Below, in pieces: positions 35,748-48,445 of a DNA stretch of 64,000 bases. This DNA comes from Perognathus longimembris pacificus (lineage: Eukaryota > Chordata > Mammalia > Rodentia > Heteromyidae). The notes below the pieces were generated by a model. It was not told the DNA's origin. It saw only the letters and a list, made by a program, of their open reading frames with translations, and searched no databases. Numbering within the stretch: position 1 is the stretch's first letter; every line of letters begins with the position of its first letter. Position numbers and translations under genes: made by a program. The DNA lies in contig NC_063170.1 in the NCBI RefSeq assembly GCF_023159225.1, positions 62,780,208 to 62,844,207 of the forward strand. Direction: 5' to 3'.

Positions 35748-36767
35748 TCTAAGTCTTACCATCTTAAACCGTTGCCGACTAAAATATGTCTACAATAATT
35801 AGGACAAATGTCTGCCTGAGCCATAATTGGTATGACTTTTGGGATATGTAATTCAGTTTCTATGTTGGGGTTTGAGAGCTGACATGATCACAGCTTTCAG
35901 CTCTCAGCTCTGTCTCATTTGTTTAACATGACAGACTTTTAATTACCTAAGCTGCAAATTAATTATATTGTGAAATACCCTGAGAAACTCCATGTATAGG
36001 CACACCATGCAAATGTGGTATGACTGACTGATAGATTTGTTTCTCTTCTGAGGAATATGTAGGTCTTTATGCACAGTAAAGAAATTAACCTGATGTCTTC
36101 TGCAGGTCAGTTCAGCTACCTTTTAGAAACAAACCACATGTATTCCCCCTTTAAAAAGAACTGTTTAATCTAGTAGATTCACTGTCAGTGTTCAGCAATG
36201 CAAATAAAGTCAGTAGCCACCCTGAATGTTCTTGTGTGTTCTTAAATCTTCACACAAGGGACTATAGTTATAGAGACTATAGTTATAGTTATAGAGAAAT
36301 TATTTTTTATCTAATGTAGAAAAATAAAGACTACTCAGCATAATTATTAACATCAGTAACCTGAATGCCTTATCACAGTGTTTTACAGAGTGTTACAGAA
36401 TACTGGATGTCAAAAGCGTTGTTTCTAAGGCTGTTTGCATTTCCACAGGACATCACTATAGAATATATTGCAGAGAGCCTTCAAGGTCCACATGGTGGAA
36501 TATACAACAGGACGGGTTCTTAGGCCATTGACCATAACAAAAGCATTTCCAAATCAAGTGAAGTACTTTGAATTTTCAGATTCTTTCAATTTTTTTTAAA
36601 TTAATTTTCAATACTGATGACACAGTAAGTAGTTTTCTCTCCCCCCGCCCCCCCGCCATCATTGAATTGACTGAGGAGAATTCCCCTCTTTCTAGGCTTA
36701 ATTTGCCCTGTTTCTATGGAAATTTTACCTTTGGGTTCTTAATAATGGCTTTGTATTTTAATTAAAA

Positions 36768-36850
36768 TTTATTTATTTATTTACCTTTGTGCCAGTATTG
36801 GGATTTGGATGCAGGGCTTTGACTTCTTGCTCACCTCTTTTATCTCATAT
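36768..36850 (-). mobile_element. ID-like tail fragment, antisense
   Basis: In + direction: tttgtgccagtattgggatt, tggatgcagggctttgactt, cttgctcacc. This resembles the complement of the tRNA-like tail of the SINEs described here. Short and diverged. Confidence 0.45.
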
Positions 36851-36869
36851 CTTATTGTCTACCACCTGT

Positions 36870-38960
36870 GTTGCTTCACAGAACACGTTTCATTATGTTT
36901 CTCATTGTATTAAGTAGTTGTACAAAGGGATTTCAATTTGGTTAATCAGTTTGTAAGTATAATGCATGTTGGTCATTCTCACCCCTTCCGTTGTTTCCCT
37001 CAACATTCCCAACCTCAAAAGTTTATATTCATGTCCATTTATTTATTTTTCTTTATTGGATTATGCCTTTGGTGTTGAATATAGAAACTCACCACTTCAG
37101 ACAGTTACTCCCATTTTCTCCCTTGTTACTTTCTAGAACTTTTAAAGCTTTGTGTTCTAAATATTTGTACACGATCCCTTTGGCATTTACTTTGGGAGAA
37201 ATCTGAATTGTGCATAAATTCTTTTCATAGCATAGGGAAATCTAGTTGCTCCTGTATTTGTAGAAAATGACAAACTTTTCTCTCCGTGTTACTTTTGCTG
37301 TTTTGTCAAAGATAGCTTGGCTGTATTCTGCAAGTCTCTACTTAGAGTCTAATCTTTTTGATGGCTTTTTCTTCTATTACACCTTCAGGACTGTACCCTA
37401 GTCCAGACCATGCCAGAATGGTAATTTTATTCTTTTCAAGATTATATTGCTTATTTTCTTTCTCATGTCTTTCCATACAAACTTTAATCAGTTGTTTTAT
37501 TCAGATTATAGTGGTTTATGGCTAGCGTGAAAAATGTAATTGTTTCGCTTATATCCTTAAATATTCCTCCAAGTTATTAATTTTGGACATTTTTGGTTGA
37601 TTCTTTTAGATTCTTTGAAATCAACAAAAATTTTTTGTCATCTATAAGAAATAATCATTTTATTTCCTCCTTTCTAAACTGCAAACATTTGTTTTATTTC
37701 CTTCTAATATTGTACAAGGTAGTTTTTCTAAAGCATTGCTGCTGAGATACACATGCCTTGTATCTGAATCATATGTGGAATCATCCAGCTTCTCATTCTT
37801 GAGCCAAATATTAGTTCTACATTATTTTTAGGCATTATTTACCAAATTGATGTGATTGTCTGTATTCCTAGGTTTTTTTTTTTTTTGGAGGTTTTTATTA
37901 TGTCTGAGATTTGAATTTTCTCAATGCATCTTTTTGTACCAACTGATACTATGTTTTCTTCAGCCATTTTAAGTTTTTTCGAAAATTAAGCTATTGTTAC
38001 AGCCTTGAAATAAATTTTACTTGGTTTTGCTATTTAGATCTTAAAAAGCTCATGATATTTAATTTGTAATATTTTCAGGGATTTTCCCTTTATATTTTAT
38101 GATATATTGATCAGTTTTTCTGAAAAATCTCTTTGTCTCATTTTTGTATTTTTGTAATGCTCATTAAATGGACTAGACAATTTCCCCTCTCTTGCTGTTT
38201 TCTTAAAGAGAATAGAGGAGTATTGTTATTTTTTTTTTCTTATGTGCTAGTAGAAACCCCAATAACATCTTCTGGATTGGGCTTTGTGTTTTGATGGATT
38301 ATTGGCTATTCTGTTTCTTCTATGGGTATAGGTGTATTTAGATTATCCATTTACCATGATAATTTTTCTTTCAAGAAGTTTTATTCCATTTCAGTTATAT
38401 TTTTAATATCAATTAAATTAGTAGTGATCACTCACTTTTATAATATTTAAAATTTGGATTCTCCCTCTGTGTTAGCTCAATGATATTTTGATTGTTGTTA
38501 TTTGTTATTTTCTTGTGGTACTATAATTTGAATTTAGGCCCTCACTCTTGGTAGGTTGCTGCTCCACTATTTATGCTCAATTTCTCCTTTAGTTACTTTT
38601 ATATTACAAGGTCTTGTTTTCATCTTGGCCAGCCTTAATGGTGATTTTTTTTTTCATGTAGATGGGATAAAAGATGCAGTCACCAAGCTTAGCCATGGAT
38701 TGAGATCGAGTCTCACTAACTTTTTGCCTGGAATGGCCTCAAACTATGATCCTATTAATCTCCAGCTCCCTAGTAACTGTGTTTACAAATATGAGCCTCT
38801 GTGTCCAACTTGAAATTGAATAATTCTCTTTGTACTTTCAAAGCAGTAAAGCTTTTAGTTTCATTGATTTTTCTCTATGGGTTTCCTATTTTGGATTGCA
38901 AGTTCCTGTCAGCCGTTCCAGGCTATGCCCATTGTTCTCAAAAAACCCATCATTCTCTCT
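36870..38960 (-). mobile_element. Antisense L1 3'-UTR/ORF2 fragment with nested SINE
   Basis: The 3' part shares aagtagttgtacaaaggga and caccccttcc with two other repeats in the window. Further along, gctgttttgtcaaagatagc, ttggctgtattctgcaagtc, ttttgtcatctataagaaat, gaggtttttattatgtctga and gtgtatttagattatccatt follow the order of the complement of L1 ORF2. L1-like text resumes at cttttagtttcattgatttt (38851-38870) after a SINE at 38510-38812. Heavily mutated. Confidence 0.68.
38510..38812 (-). mobile_element. Old composite SINE nested in L1, antisense
   Basis: In + direction: tactataatttgaatttagg, ccctcactcttggtaggttg, then gagtctcactaactttttgc, ctggaatggcctcaaactat, gatcctattaatctccagct and ccctagtaactgtg. 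This is an ID-like tail plus B1-like head, older type. It splits L1-like sequence, so it inserted after the L1. Confidence 0.65.
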
Positions 38961-39389
38961 TGGAAGTCATGAACAGTTTGAGGACATAAAGATTATTCCT
39001 AAGTTGGAAGAGAGATAAGATAAAAGAATCAGTTACTTTTCTTGTATTTTTCATCTAACCTTGGAATCCATCTCTTAGCCTTTACTGAAATTTGGGGTCA
39101 ATATACTTAAACTAAAACAAAAATTACCTTCTTGCCTTTGTTAACAACAACAATTTTTATGTATTGATTGCAAATTACGTCAGTTCATTAGGTAGACACT
39201 ATAGCTACTTTAGGCGTGCTAATAGGATTGTAGTCTCATCGTATTCGGTTAGTTGATATGGAAGCAACCAATCATGCTAGTTTATGGAAAGATAAAATGA
39301 GACATGCTTCTGTGGGATTATTGGCTCTAACTCAAATTCTTATTTGAAAGTTTTGCTATGATGTGTAGAATGGGTTATGCAAACTCTCC

Positions 39390-39520
39390 TCACCCTAGTC
39401 TCCTCATCTGCAAATGTAAGTAAGCAAGAATAGTTATGTGTACCCTAGTGTTATTACGCAGTTTCAATGAAAGATTATGTACAATACATAATATATAGTA
39501 AGTCCACAATAGATTTAAAA
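39390..39520 (+). mobile_element. MIR-like ancient repeat
   Basis: Contains tctcctcatctgcaaatgta, agcaagaatagttatgtgta and atatatagtaagtccacaat. These match the conserved core and end order of MIR. Diverged. Confidence 0.45.
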
Positions 39521-40152
39521 TAAAATAAAGTTTGAGTAAATTTAAGTATATTTCCAATGTCTTCTTTTGGTTTGAAACATTTTCTTTTAAATTGAGATAA
39601 GGAAATAATTTGAAGTAATACATGCCTCAAATTCCTGCCATGACCAAAAATTTCTTTGTTTCTAAGAATAGCAGAGACCTATGGGGTTATTAGGTTATTT
39701 ATTTAAAGTTAGTATTGATTCATATTAAAAATTTTTGGACAAATTATGATCATCTACCAAATTCAATATAATTCTGAATAATGGTTCTTTTCCATATCCA
39801 TTGATAATCTTGAGCGTAAGGCAATTTATGTAAACCTCATATTTTGATTTAACTTCATATGTCAAAACATCTCTCACTGCTGATTCCTTTCAGGTCACTT
39901 CAAGTTCCTTTAAAGAAAGAACTGAGGCTGATATAGTTTGGGTCACCCATTATGTAGTATAATGAAAATTTATGTATGCTCTACTCCAAATGAAGCTGTC
40001 ATTCTGCTATTATGTCACACCATTGCTGTCATGTAAAAATCTCTTGTGGATTTCCAAACCGAGCAACTGTGATGTCAAATATCAAATGAACACATGCACT
40101 CTGTTAGATTTTTTTCCTCGAGGGAAACTTGCTATAGGCAGCATCTGAGTTC

Positions 40153-40400
40153 CTTTATATTAGCATAACAAAATGACACACACGATGTGGCTTTTAAACA
40201 GCAGAAATTTATTTCTCTTTGTTGGGCAACATTGAGAAACTGTACAATTCAAAATTAGGGCATTGATAAATGTAGTATATGGTGAGGGCCACTCTTTGTT
40301 TCATAACTAGGGCATTCTATTTGTGCCCTTGATGTACATGGTGGAAAGGTAGAAAAACATTCTTATAGCCTCTCAAAAGCCCCATTTTTTATACCATCAT
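40153..40400. mobile_element. Ancient mammalian interspersed repeat (class uncertain)
   Basis: Contains tagcataacaaaatgacaca, ggcttttaaacagcagaaat, ttatttctctttgttgggca, ggtgagggccactctttgtt and catggtggaaaggtag. In order these match a widespread mammalian repeat I recognise by text but cannot assign to a class with confidence. Confidence 0.5.
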
Positions 40401-40414
40401 TCAAGTTATGAGAC

Positions 40415-40650
40415 ATGTGCTAGTGGCTCACAACCTATTATCCTACATATTCAGATATCTGAGGATTGTAGATCAAACTCAGCCCAGGCAGTGAAATCCC
40501 TGAAACCCTTGTCTCCATTTCAATATTAAGAAAGCCAGAAGTGGAGCTCTGGCTCAAGTGGTAAAAGGCTAGCCGTGAGCATTGAGGCACAGTGCCCAGG
40601 CCCTGAGCTCCAGACTGGCACCAAACAAAAACAAAAAGGGAGAAAAAGAA
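40415..40650 (+). mobile_element. B1-like head/Geo-tail SINE
   Basis: Head: gtgctagtggctcacaacct, gatatctgaggattgtag, cagcccaggcagtg. Tail: gccagaagtggagctctggc, tcaagtggtaaaaggctagc, cgtgagcattgaggcacagt, gcccaggccctgagctccag, then an A-rich tail. Same orientation as CNTN6. The tail is well preserved. Confidence 0.85.
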
Positions 40651-41944
40651 AAATTTAGCATAGGAATATTGAGAAGACTAGAACATTTTGTCTAATGTTG
40701 ATACTGGACTCACATTTTGTCTGAAGTAGACACTGGCCAGAAGAATAGAATTATGACTATATTTAGATCACTCCAAATGTTTTACCCAATGTTCCATAAC
40801 AATGAGATTACTTTTCAAGAGAATTCTTGATTTTACCCATAATATAACAGCACAGAACAATCCTTAAATTTTTTTGAAGCTCTTTCTCTGAGTAGTTCAA
40901 GTTTGGGCAATGAAAGGATATAGAGGAAAAGTCAGAAAATTTTAACAAAGGCATTCTTTGTGGGTTTTGTTATTTTGCCTTACTGTCTTCGATTGAAAAT
41001 GGAAGCTGACAGGATTTTCTGAAATGAGGTTCAAGTTAAGAATAATCCCAAACACAAGTATCTTAGGAAACTGGTTCTCCATACCAGTGTCTAGTTCAAA
41101 ACTTAGTATGGCCTGGATTTAAGCTGTGGGTAATGAGGTTTAAGAAATCCAGGGGAGAAATATAAGCTTTCTCAAATAGCCCCAGTAATGAAAATTCTAT
41201 TTATGGGCTTAAAGTATAGAATTGAAAAGCACTTCCTACCTATGTGCAGAGAGTTTTAATTTAACTTCCAATTCAGGTTGAACTAGGCCAGATGGTTAAC
41301 AAGTGCATTCTCTTTCTTCAGATAAAATTAATAGGATGCTTCCTTTGTAAAAGCATAATGACATGAGAGAATGTAGTAAAAGTCTTTATTTATGGCTATG
41401 CTTATTTAAGAAGCACAAAACCAGAGTAGAGAAAAAGGGGAAAGAGGAAGAAAAGTTTTGTCTTTATCAGCTAGTAGTATTTTACAACTATGAACACTAT
41501 CATTTCAGGTAAATATTTTAAAAACAGGCATACAGTAAAAAGGACCCTTTGAAATGTTCATTTTGAAATACAAAGTTCAGGAATGCCTTATCTGTGAGCT
41601 GAGGATGACTTAGAAGTCAGACTTACTTCAAGTTGTTTTTCTCCAGTAAGATTGTTCATCCTAGGGTACCAGTGGGAGCAGGGAGGGCAAATAGAGAGGG
41701 TGAATGAGGGTGGATATTGTTGAAGTGTTTATTTATGTATATAAAAACAGAAAAATGAAACTTGTTGAAGCTGTTTATGCAAGAGGAAATGGGTTTACAG
41801 ACAATGATATTGTATGTGCCTGGAGACACTCCCCTCCTTTCTTAGAGTAAGTTTTTTGATTCAACCTTTCTTCCTTTCCCCTTCTTTTTCCCTTTCTCCT
41901 TTGCTCTCTCTCTTCCTCTTTCCTTTTCTCTTCTTATTTCCTTC

Positions 41945-42030
41945 CTTCCCAGTGTTGAGGCTAAAACCCAGGGCTTTGGCCCTGCTTTCCAAACACTCTA
42001 CACTATTTGTTAGCCTTTGCATCCTAGCAT
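41945..42030 (-). mobile_element. Possible ID-like SINE fragment, antisense
   Basis: In + direction: agtgttgaggctaaaaccca, gggctttggccctgctttcc, aaacactctac. This resembles the complement of an ID-like tail. A pyrimidine-rich stretch precedes it. Short and uncertain. Confidence 0.4.
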
Positions 42031-42882
42031 GGACAGCAGGCAAGGATTTGAGCTGAAAGGGAAACATTTCCAGAAAGGGATGGTCTCTGTAGTTACAATG
42101 ACAATGGGGACCATGTATTTTGATTCTTTTGAACTTAGAGTTCCAATTTACCCTTGGGTCCCTAAGAAAGACACCCCCCCCCCGCCCCGCCACAAACAAC
42201 ATTTTCTTTCTCCATGAGATGTTTAGTGTGATTAATATGTGAAGGTTACTGTGTTACTACTAGCTTCCACATGGATAAACGGAAGAATGCCTGAAATCAG
42301 GGAAGGAGGAAGAGTCAGCTAGTGCACATAATTTAAAGGGTGGTAACCCAAAAGAATTAGAAGGTGGATCGCAATAAATTAGCTTGTTCTGGAACTCCTA
42401 GTTAAAGAAAATTGGCAGGTAATGATTTAGAAGAAATTATCTGCCTAAACGTGAATATAATCCCGAGAAGGTAATTAGCATGGTTAGAAGCCACCAGTTC
42501 AGTCTTCAACTCAGATGATGTATGGGAGTCATCAGCCATGATGTTCCCTACATAGTAAACCCTCAATTAATGCCTGTTAATATTATTTTAAACTTCACAT
42601 CGTTTTTTTACACAGAAATTTTCTTCCCTAAGATGAACAGTGTCTTATTTTTTTTCCTCCTACTACAATAGCCCCTTAATGAGAGACATCTGTCACAGAA
42701 TGCATGTCATGTCTCATCTGAGAGTTCCCTCATGACCTGGCCATTACCACCATGATCAAGGGTTATAGCCAGAATATTAAATGGTGAGAGGCAGGATTGG
42801 GCTTCAAGAGACTTATACACATGCTGGGTGGACATTTTATTTACACAGTGGAGGCATGACTTTATGAGTGATCCATTGATCA

Positions 42883-42884
<2 letters not shown>

Positions 42885-42942
<58 letters not shown>
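42885..42942. repeat. (GT)n microsatellite
   Basis: 29 GT units joined through gtagtgtagt to the tail of the antisense SINE at 42943. Confidence 0.96.
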
Positions 42943-42944
<2 letters not shown>

Positions 42945-43166
42945 TGTAGTGTACTGGTCCTGGGGTTTGAACTCAAGGCCTGGGCACAGTTCCTGAGATT
43001 TTTTTGTTCAAGGCTACTGCTCTGCTGTTTGAGCCACAGTTCACTTATGGCTTTTTGTGGTTAGTTGAAGATGAAAATCTCCACTTTCCTGCCTGGGCTG
43101 ATTTTGAACCTTGATTCTTTGATGTCAGCCTCCTGATTGCAGGTGGGAGCCCCTGGCACCTAGCTT
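42943..43166 (-). mobile_element. B1-like head/Geo-tail SINE, antisense
   Basis: In + direction: actggtcctggggtttgaac, tcaaggcctgggcacagttc, ttttttgttcaaggctactg, ctctgctgtttgagccacag, gtggttagttgaagatgaaa, ctgcctgggctgattttgaa and gtcagcctcctgattgcagg. A (GT)n repeat abuts the tail. Confidence 0.85.
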
Positions 43167-43324
43167 TGTTAATCATTTTGTATTGAATAAATAGCCCTTG
43201 ACAGAAAAGATAAAAAAAAATATGCATATACTAAAAATATGAAAGTCTTCCCTTTTAGATGATAAATTCTATTGTAAAGGAAATCAGTTATTCTATTAAT
43301 CATTGGTACCACACTATATTATTT

Positions 43325-43450
43325 AATGTGTGCTAGACAGAGTGTTAAGCACATGACACGGATTATATTTCCTTTAACTTTCATGGTAAGTCTATGAATG
43401 CTGTCCAATTATTAATTACCATGCTTTGAATAAGAAAACCAGGTTTGTAA
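43325..43450. mobile_element. MIR-like ancient repeat
   Basis: Contains gtgtgctagacagagtgtta, agcacatgacacggatta and tcatggtaagtctatgaatg, resembling the MIR end region. Diverged. Confidence 0.4.
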
Positions 43451-44444
43451 ATGTGTCATACAATATAACTGAATGAACAAGATACATTCTTATTTATCTT
43501 GCATAAATAGAATTATATGATAATTCTTTATAATCTATTTTTTACACAGAATGGCAAATTGAAAATAAAAACATTTAACTTCCATTGAACTTTAAAGTTC
43601 GCCATTGTAATAATTTCATTTTACATAAACTTGGTTCTTTCTAATCACTTAGCATATGAGATGGAATCAGATAAGAAAGAAGTTGTAAAATATAAAGTAG
43701 TTCATCTGAAATTCTTATCAGAATTTGTAGGGTAAAAAGCTATCATTTAAATTGTGCGTGTGTGTGTGCATGTGTGTGTGTGTTTAAGTAATCAGTCCTT
43801 TGTATTGCATTTATTTCTGGTTCTATATCTTGCATTTCTGATGGTCAAGAGGATGGTCTTTATACACAGAAATGACATAGTAGATCTGAAAAAAAATGTG
43901 AAATCTTACAAAAGTGCTCAGTATATTTCTTTCATGAGTTATTTTTTTAACAAAAATTATTTATTTTTTGTTTGGTTACTTTTGATGGGTTGGTTGCTGC
44001 AAGGATTCTAAAATAAAATATCCAAAAAGAACCCACCATATAATGCAATAGATCCACACTTTCGGAAGCTAATGTAAATAGCATGTGAAGGAAGGCCTTC
44101 AGAAACTTCTGTGTGAGAATCTTTTGTTTGACAGTAGACAGAAAATAATTCTTAATAGGCGAAAGACAAAGAGGGAGCAAAGTGGAAGAGAGCTTTGGGA
44201 AGAAGACTTCTCCATGTGCTAGTGAATTATTGAGTAGAATCTTAAGAACACATTTCACATTCAAACTGCTGTGCAAAGAGAGCCCTTCTGTCAACAGCTG
44301 TTGTAAAAGCAGTCACAGAATCAAATCCCCGCTCCCCCCTCTCTCTCCTCAGCTTCCATTCTTAACTAATTGGGTTGGCCATGGTACATCATTTGTCCAT
44401 GGATATGCTATGCTTAACAGTGATTCTCTCTCAGGCTAGCATCA

Positions 44445-44550
44445 TTTTTTGGGGTGAGGGGGATGAAGTTGGTTGAACACTCATTTCTATGCATGCTAGA
44501 CTGATACCCCTACCACTTGACCACTTGATCTTCACCTCCATCCCAGTGTG
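44445..44550 (-). mobile_element. Possible ID-like SINE fragment, antisense
   Basis: In + direction: gttggttgaacactcatttc, tatgcatgctagactgatac, ccctaccacttgaccacttg. This resembles the complement of an ID-like unit. Diverged. Confidence 0.4.
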
Positions 44551-45872
44551 ATCTTTCTTAATGTCAGAGGTAAAATCACCCAACTTAACTCAGATATATA
44601 GGATTGGGTTTTCTAAGGAAAAGAGAAGTGCATTAAAGAAACATATCCTCTGTAGGTTTAGGATGCAGGGCTCTGATTCTTGCAAGCTTCCACAATTGAA
44701 AGCTAATAAAGTGAGAATCTTATACTGAGTCTTATAAACTTCTTCATATTTCAGTGCCTCAGCAAATATTGATCAATCCACACATACTTGGGCTAACATA
44801 AAAGAAAAATTTCAAGTAATTTTTAAAGGGAGACCTTTTTTTCCTGTTGACTTTGGTTAGTACTGTTTGTCTCTTGCCATCATTCTAGAGTACTTTCAGT
44901 TCTATAGAGAAGAAAATTCTTGAAATATGATTTGTAGTGCATAGGCTTTTACAAAATTTTTGTTATGGGTTTTTATCTTGTATGTCACCGATGTTAAAAC
45001 TACAAACTTCCTTGACCATTTATGTCCTTATGTTGAGAAATAGTCTGTGTAACAGAACAAAAACAACACATGATTTAAGTGCAAATAGATTTTAATTCAT
45101 GTGTTTTCCAACAGGAATTCTTAGGAAGAACCTATAAGAGAGTAGGAAAGTTAGTCAGCCAAGGAGAAGTAGAAACACATAGTATGTAAACAAGAAACAT
45201 TAAAAATATATCTGGGTTGGATGGAGAAGAGAGCTCTGGAAAGAATGTAGGTCACACCAACTGTTGCCCACAATATCATGGGAAATGGAACATTTCTATT
45301 CTGCCTGTTTCCAGTTGTGTGATAATGGCTGCTTCTGGGGCATGTAAATTACCAGAGTCCTTCAACTGCCACTTAGGTGTACGTATCAATCCCAAGGCAT
45401 TTAGCAACAACGAAATGGCCTTCAGATAGTGGAACTGTGTGAGGTTATGGGTTTTCTTGGTAGTTAGTAGGATTAGAGTTTGAAGACTAAGGACTTTGTT
45501 GTTAGAAAAGTCTAACAACATGATGCTTCATTTGCCCCAGCCAAGGAGATAAGGACTTGTTCACTTTGAATTTAGTGTTACTACCAAGTTCTTTCTATTT
45601 GGGAATGATAGAAGAGTTTGGATTATTTGCTTGTTTCCTTTTGACTCTCCACAGTTATTCATGCCACTTCAAATGGAGATTCACTTTGTGCAATCATAGA
45701 CACTTTGAACTATGATGGGATTTGTCCTGCAATTGCACGTGTAGGCAACAGTTCCTTGTGATTACATGTGTAGCTTCTGTAACAAGGAAACATGAAACAA
45801 ATCTAGTTCTGATAGAGTATAGGAAAGATGACACCTTTAACTATAGGGAAAAAATTAAATTATATATTCATA

Positions 45873-45985
45873 ACACACAGACACAAACATAGACACACAC
45901 ACAGACACAGACACAGACACACACACAGACACACACACAGACACAGACACAGACACACACACACACACACACATACACACACACC
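45873..45985. repeat. (CA)n/(CAGACA)n microsatellite
   Basis: CA units interspersed with CAGACA units over about 110 bases. Confidence 0.93.
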
Positions 45986-47804
45986 ACCCAGCTCAGAGTT
46001 CATGGTTAACCAAGAAAAGCAATTTTAATTACATTAAAACTAACATTGTCAAAAAATCAATATGTATGTAGTAATCTGAAAAGAAGTGTTTCTGTGCTCC
46101 TTATCTATACAAAGCAGTGAGCTATGACTATGGGAACAATACTCATTTTTTGCTTATATTTTGTCCAATTGCTTTAAGTTGAAGCTCTTTTAGTTGGACG
46201 TTTTATATATATTTAACATAGGATTCAAATTGTCCTCTCATGAAAAATGATAAGAAAGGATCATAAATTCAGACAAGAACTAGAGCTCTATTTATGAGTC
46301 AATTTTCCCAGAAAAGTTTTATAAACTAGATTATATGTGATCGTTGTGAGAAATTCATAGAAACTAGACATGAAAAGTAAGGAAAATAAAAAGTATTAGG
46401 ATTCTGATTTCCCACTGATAAAAAAAAAACCCTCAATATGTTCACATATGCAAGACATGTGTATTTTAAAATTGGATACTACCACATACAATATTCATCA
46501 ATTTGTGAATACTTTTCTATCTAAATGTGTTATCTTCTAGGACCTTATTTTGGTAATGACAAACCTAGTTACCTGAAGGTAATCATTGAATGAAAGGTAA
46601 TCATTGTATGGGATTTGCTGATTTACTAAAATGTCAATCTCAAATTGTGGCAAATGGCAACTTTTTCAAAGGACCAAACCCAACAATCGAATAGTAACCC
46701 CCCCCCAACCCACCCCAACATTTAACAAAATTCAAGTGCTAAATGTAAGTATGTGTGTCAATTCTGAGAAAAACGGATGACTCAAACATTGATTTGGGGC
46801 TTGTGTTCTGACAGATATGTGTGAGCACCTGATATGTTTGTCCTTGCTTTATCTCTGATAGGCCCAACAGGAACATGTTTGCCAATAGTATTTCCTAGGC
46901 CTTTGCCAGGTTTCTTGATGTATTTAAAGCCGGCCCTGATTCATCACTCATTTCCTGCAGTTATTTACTGCTCAGACTCTGCTGCTCTTTATTTGTCAAG
47001 CATTTTGCATATGATTGGAGGATGCACTCACTTTGCTTTTGATGACTTGAAGAAACCCTGCTTCTCCCACAAGGCTTGCAAATCGACTTTGCCAAATGAC
47101 TTACTATCATAATTACTAATCTGAAATAGAACTAGAACAGAAATATTTAAATCATCTGAAAATCTATATGAGAATGACAAATCGCTTGACAGTAAGAAAG
47201 AAGAGGTACTCATGTAAATAGACACAAAGTTCTTTTTCTTAAGGTCTGTTTATGAGTGAATCTTTTTCTCTTTCAGCTTTGATTGTACCTTGTCTTTCCT
47301 TTTACTTGAAATAGACATTTTACGCAAGGGATTTCCATTGGAAATTAGTCTCTTACCAACAGGCTTCATGTATTACTTTGCTTCATATATTATAAAATGG
47401 ATCTTTCTGGTATTAAAAAGTGTCCATATTAAGTTAAAATATTAGATATAAGATATTAAACTAAATTTATATAAATAAAATATGCTATAAATTCCATCAA
47501 ACAGGAGAACAGGTACAGTATTGATTCATTTTTGTTTTATTACTATTTTAATAAAACTATGTATATCTGAGTACATAATTTTGAGGATCATGGAATCTAC
47601 ATTTCAAATCCACAGGCACCTGTTATATTGTATACCTGAATAATCTAGCTCACCTCTCATGCAAACTTTTACTTACCTAGTAACTGATTTGTTAGCTTTA
47701 GAGGAATCTATATTTTCTCCTTAGAACCTATAAATGAGTATGTGTAAGAGATTTCTTTGCCTGAAATACTGCATTCTGACAAGGATTTTCATCATCAGAT
47801 TTAT

Positions 47805-48057
47805 TTTATTTCTATTTATCTTTTGTTGGTTGTGGGGCTTGAATTCAGGGCCTGGTCACTGTCCCTGAACTCTTACTCAAAGCAAGCTTTGTATCCCTTT
47901 AAGCCACAGACCCACTACTAGTTTTCTGGTGGTTTGTTGAAGTTAAGAGTCTCACAGACCTTCCTGCCCAGAATGGCTTTGCACCGCAATCCTCAGATCT
48001 CAGCCTCCTGAGTCGCTATAGGAATACAGTATAGGCATGAGCCAACAGTGCCTGGAT
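47805..48057 (-). mobile_element. B1-like head/Geo-tail SINE, antisense
   Basis: In + direction: gttggttgtggggcttgaat, tcagggcctggtcactgtcc, ctgaactcttactcaaagca, gttttctggtggtttgttga, cctgcccagaatggctttgc and cctcagatctcagcctcctg. Full length. It ends about 390 bases before the exon d acceptor. Confidence 0.87.
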
Positions 48058-48445
48058 TATCGCTACATTTAAATTGATATAATTATGATATCTGTTTGCT
48101 ATTTCTTTGTGTCAGTTATTGCAGTTTGAAAATGTATTTGTTTTTAGCCTCTGATTATCCGTGCTCTTTTATGAGAAACATGAAGGCAGAATACATTTCT
48201 TTTATTTGCTAATAATGTTCTTTGAACACAGTCCAGTGACTTGTACATTTTAATACCTTCATCCACTGTTAAATAAACGTATGCGTGAATGAACGGTGAA
48301 TGCGTGATCTAAAAATGACTCAAAATATATTGAATTAATTGAAGGGTTTTTTTTTACTTGAAAATTATTTTTAAGGATGCTCTTATTGTATCCTGCTGCC
48401 ATAACAATCTCACATGACCTGTTCTAATGAGGTATAACTGTTTAG

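Larger units (their letters stand above)
30383..48445 (+). other. CNTN6: CNTN6 intron c-d
   Basis: This 18063-bp intron is the largest complete one in the window. It begins with a possible conserved element (30738-30860). It carries antisense L1 fragments at about 33510-34060 and 36870-38960, SINEs on both strands, an ancient repeat at 40153-40400, microsatellites (32290-32333, 33800-33822, 42885-42942, 45873-45985) and MIR-like remnants. No exon was found. The stretches 31000-32200, 34300-35500, 44560-45800 and 46040-47800 hold only AT-rich sequence I could not assign. Confidence 0.85.
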
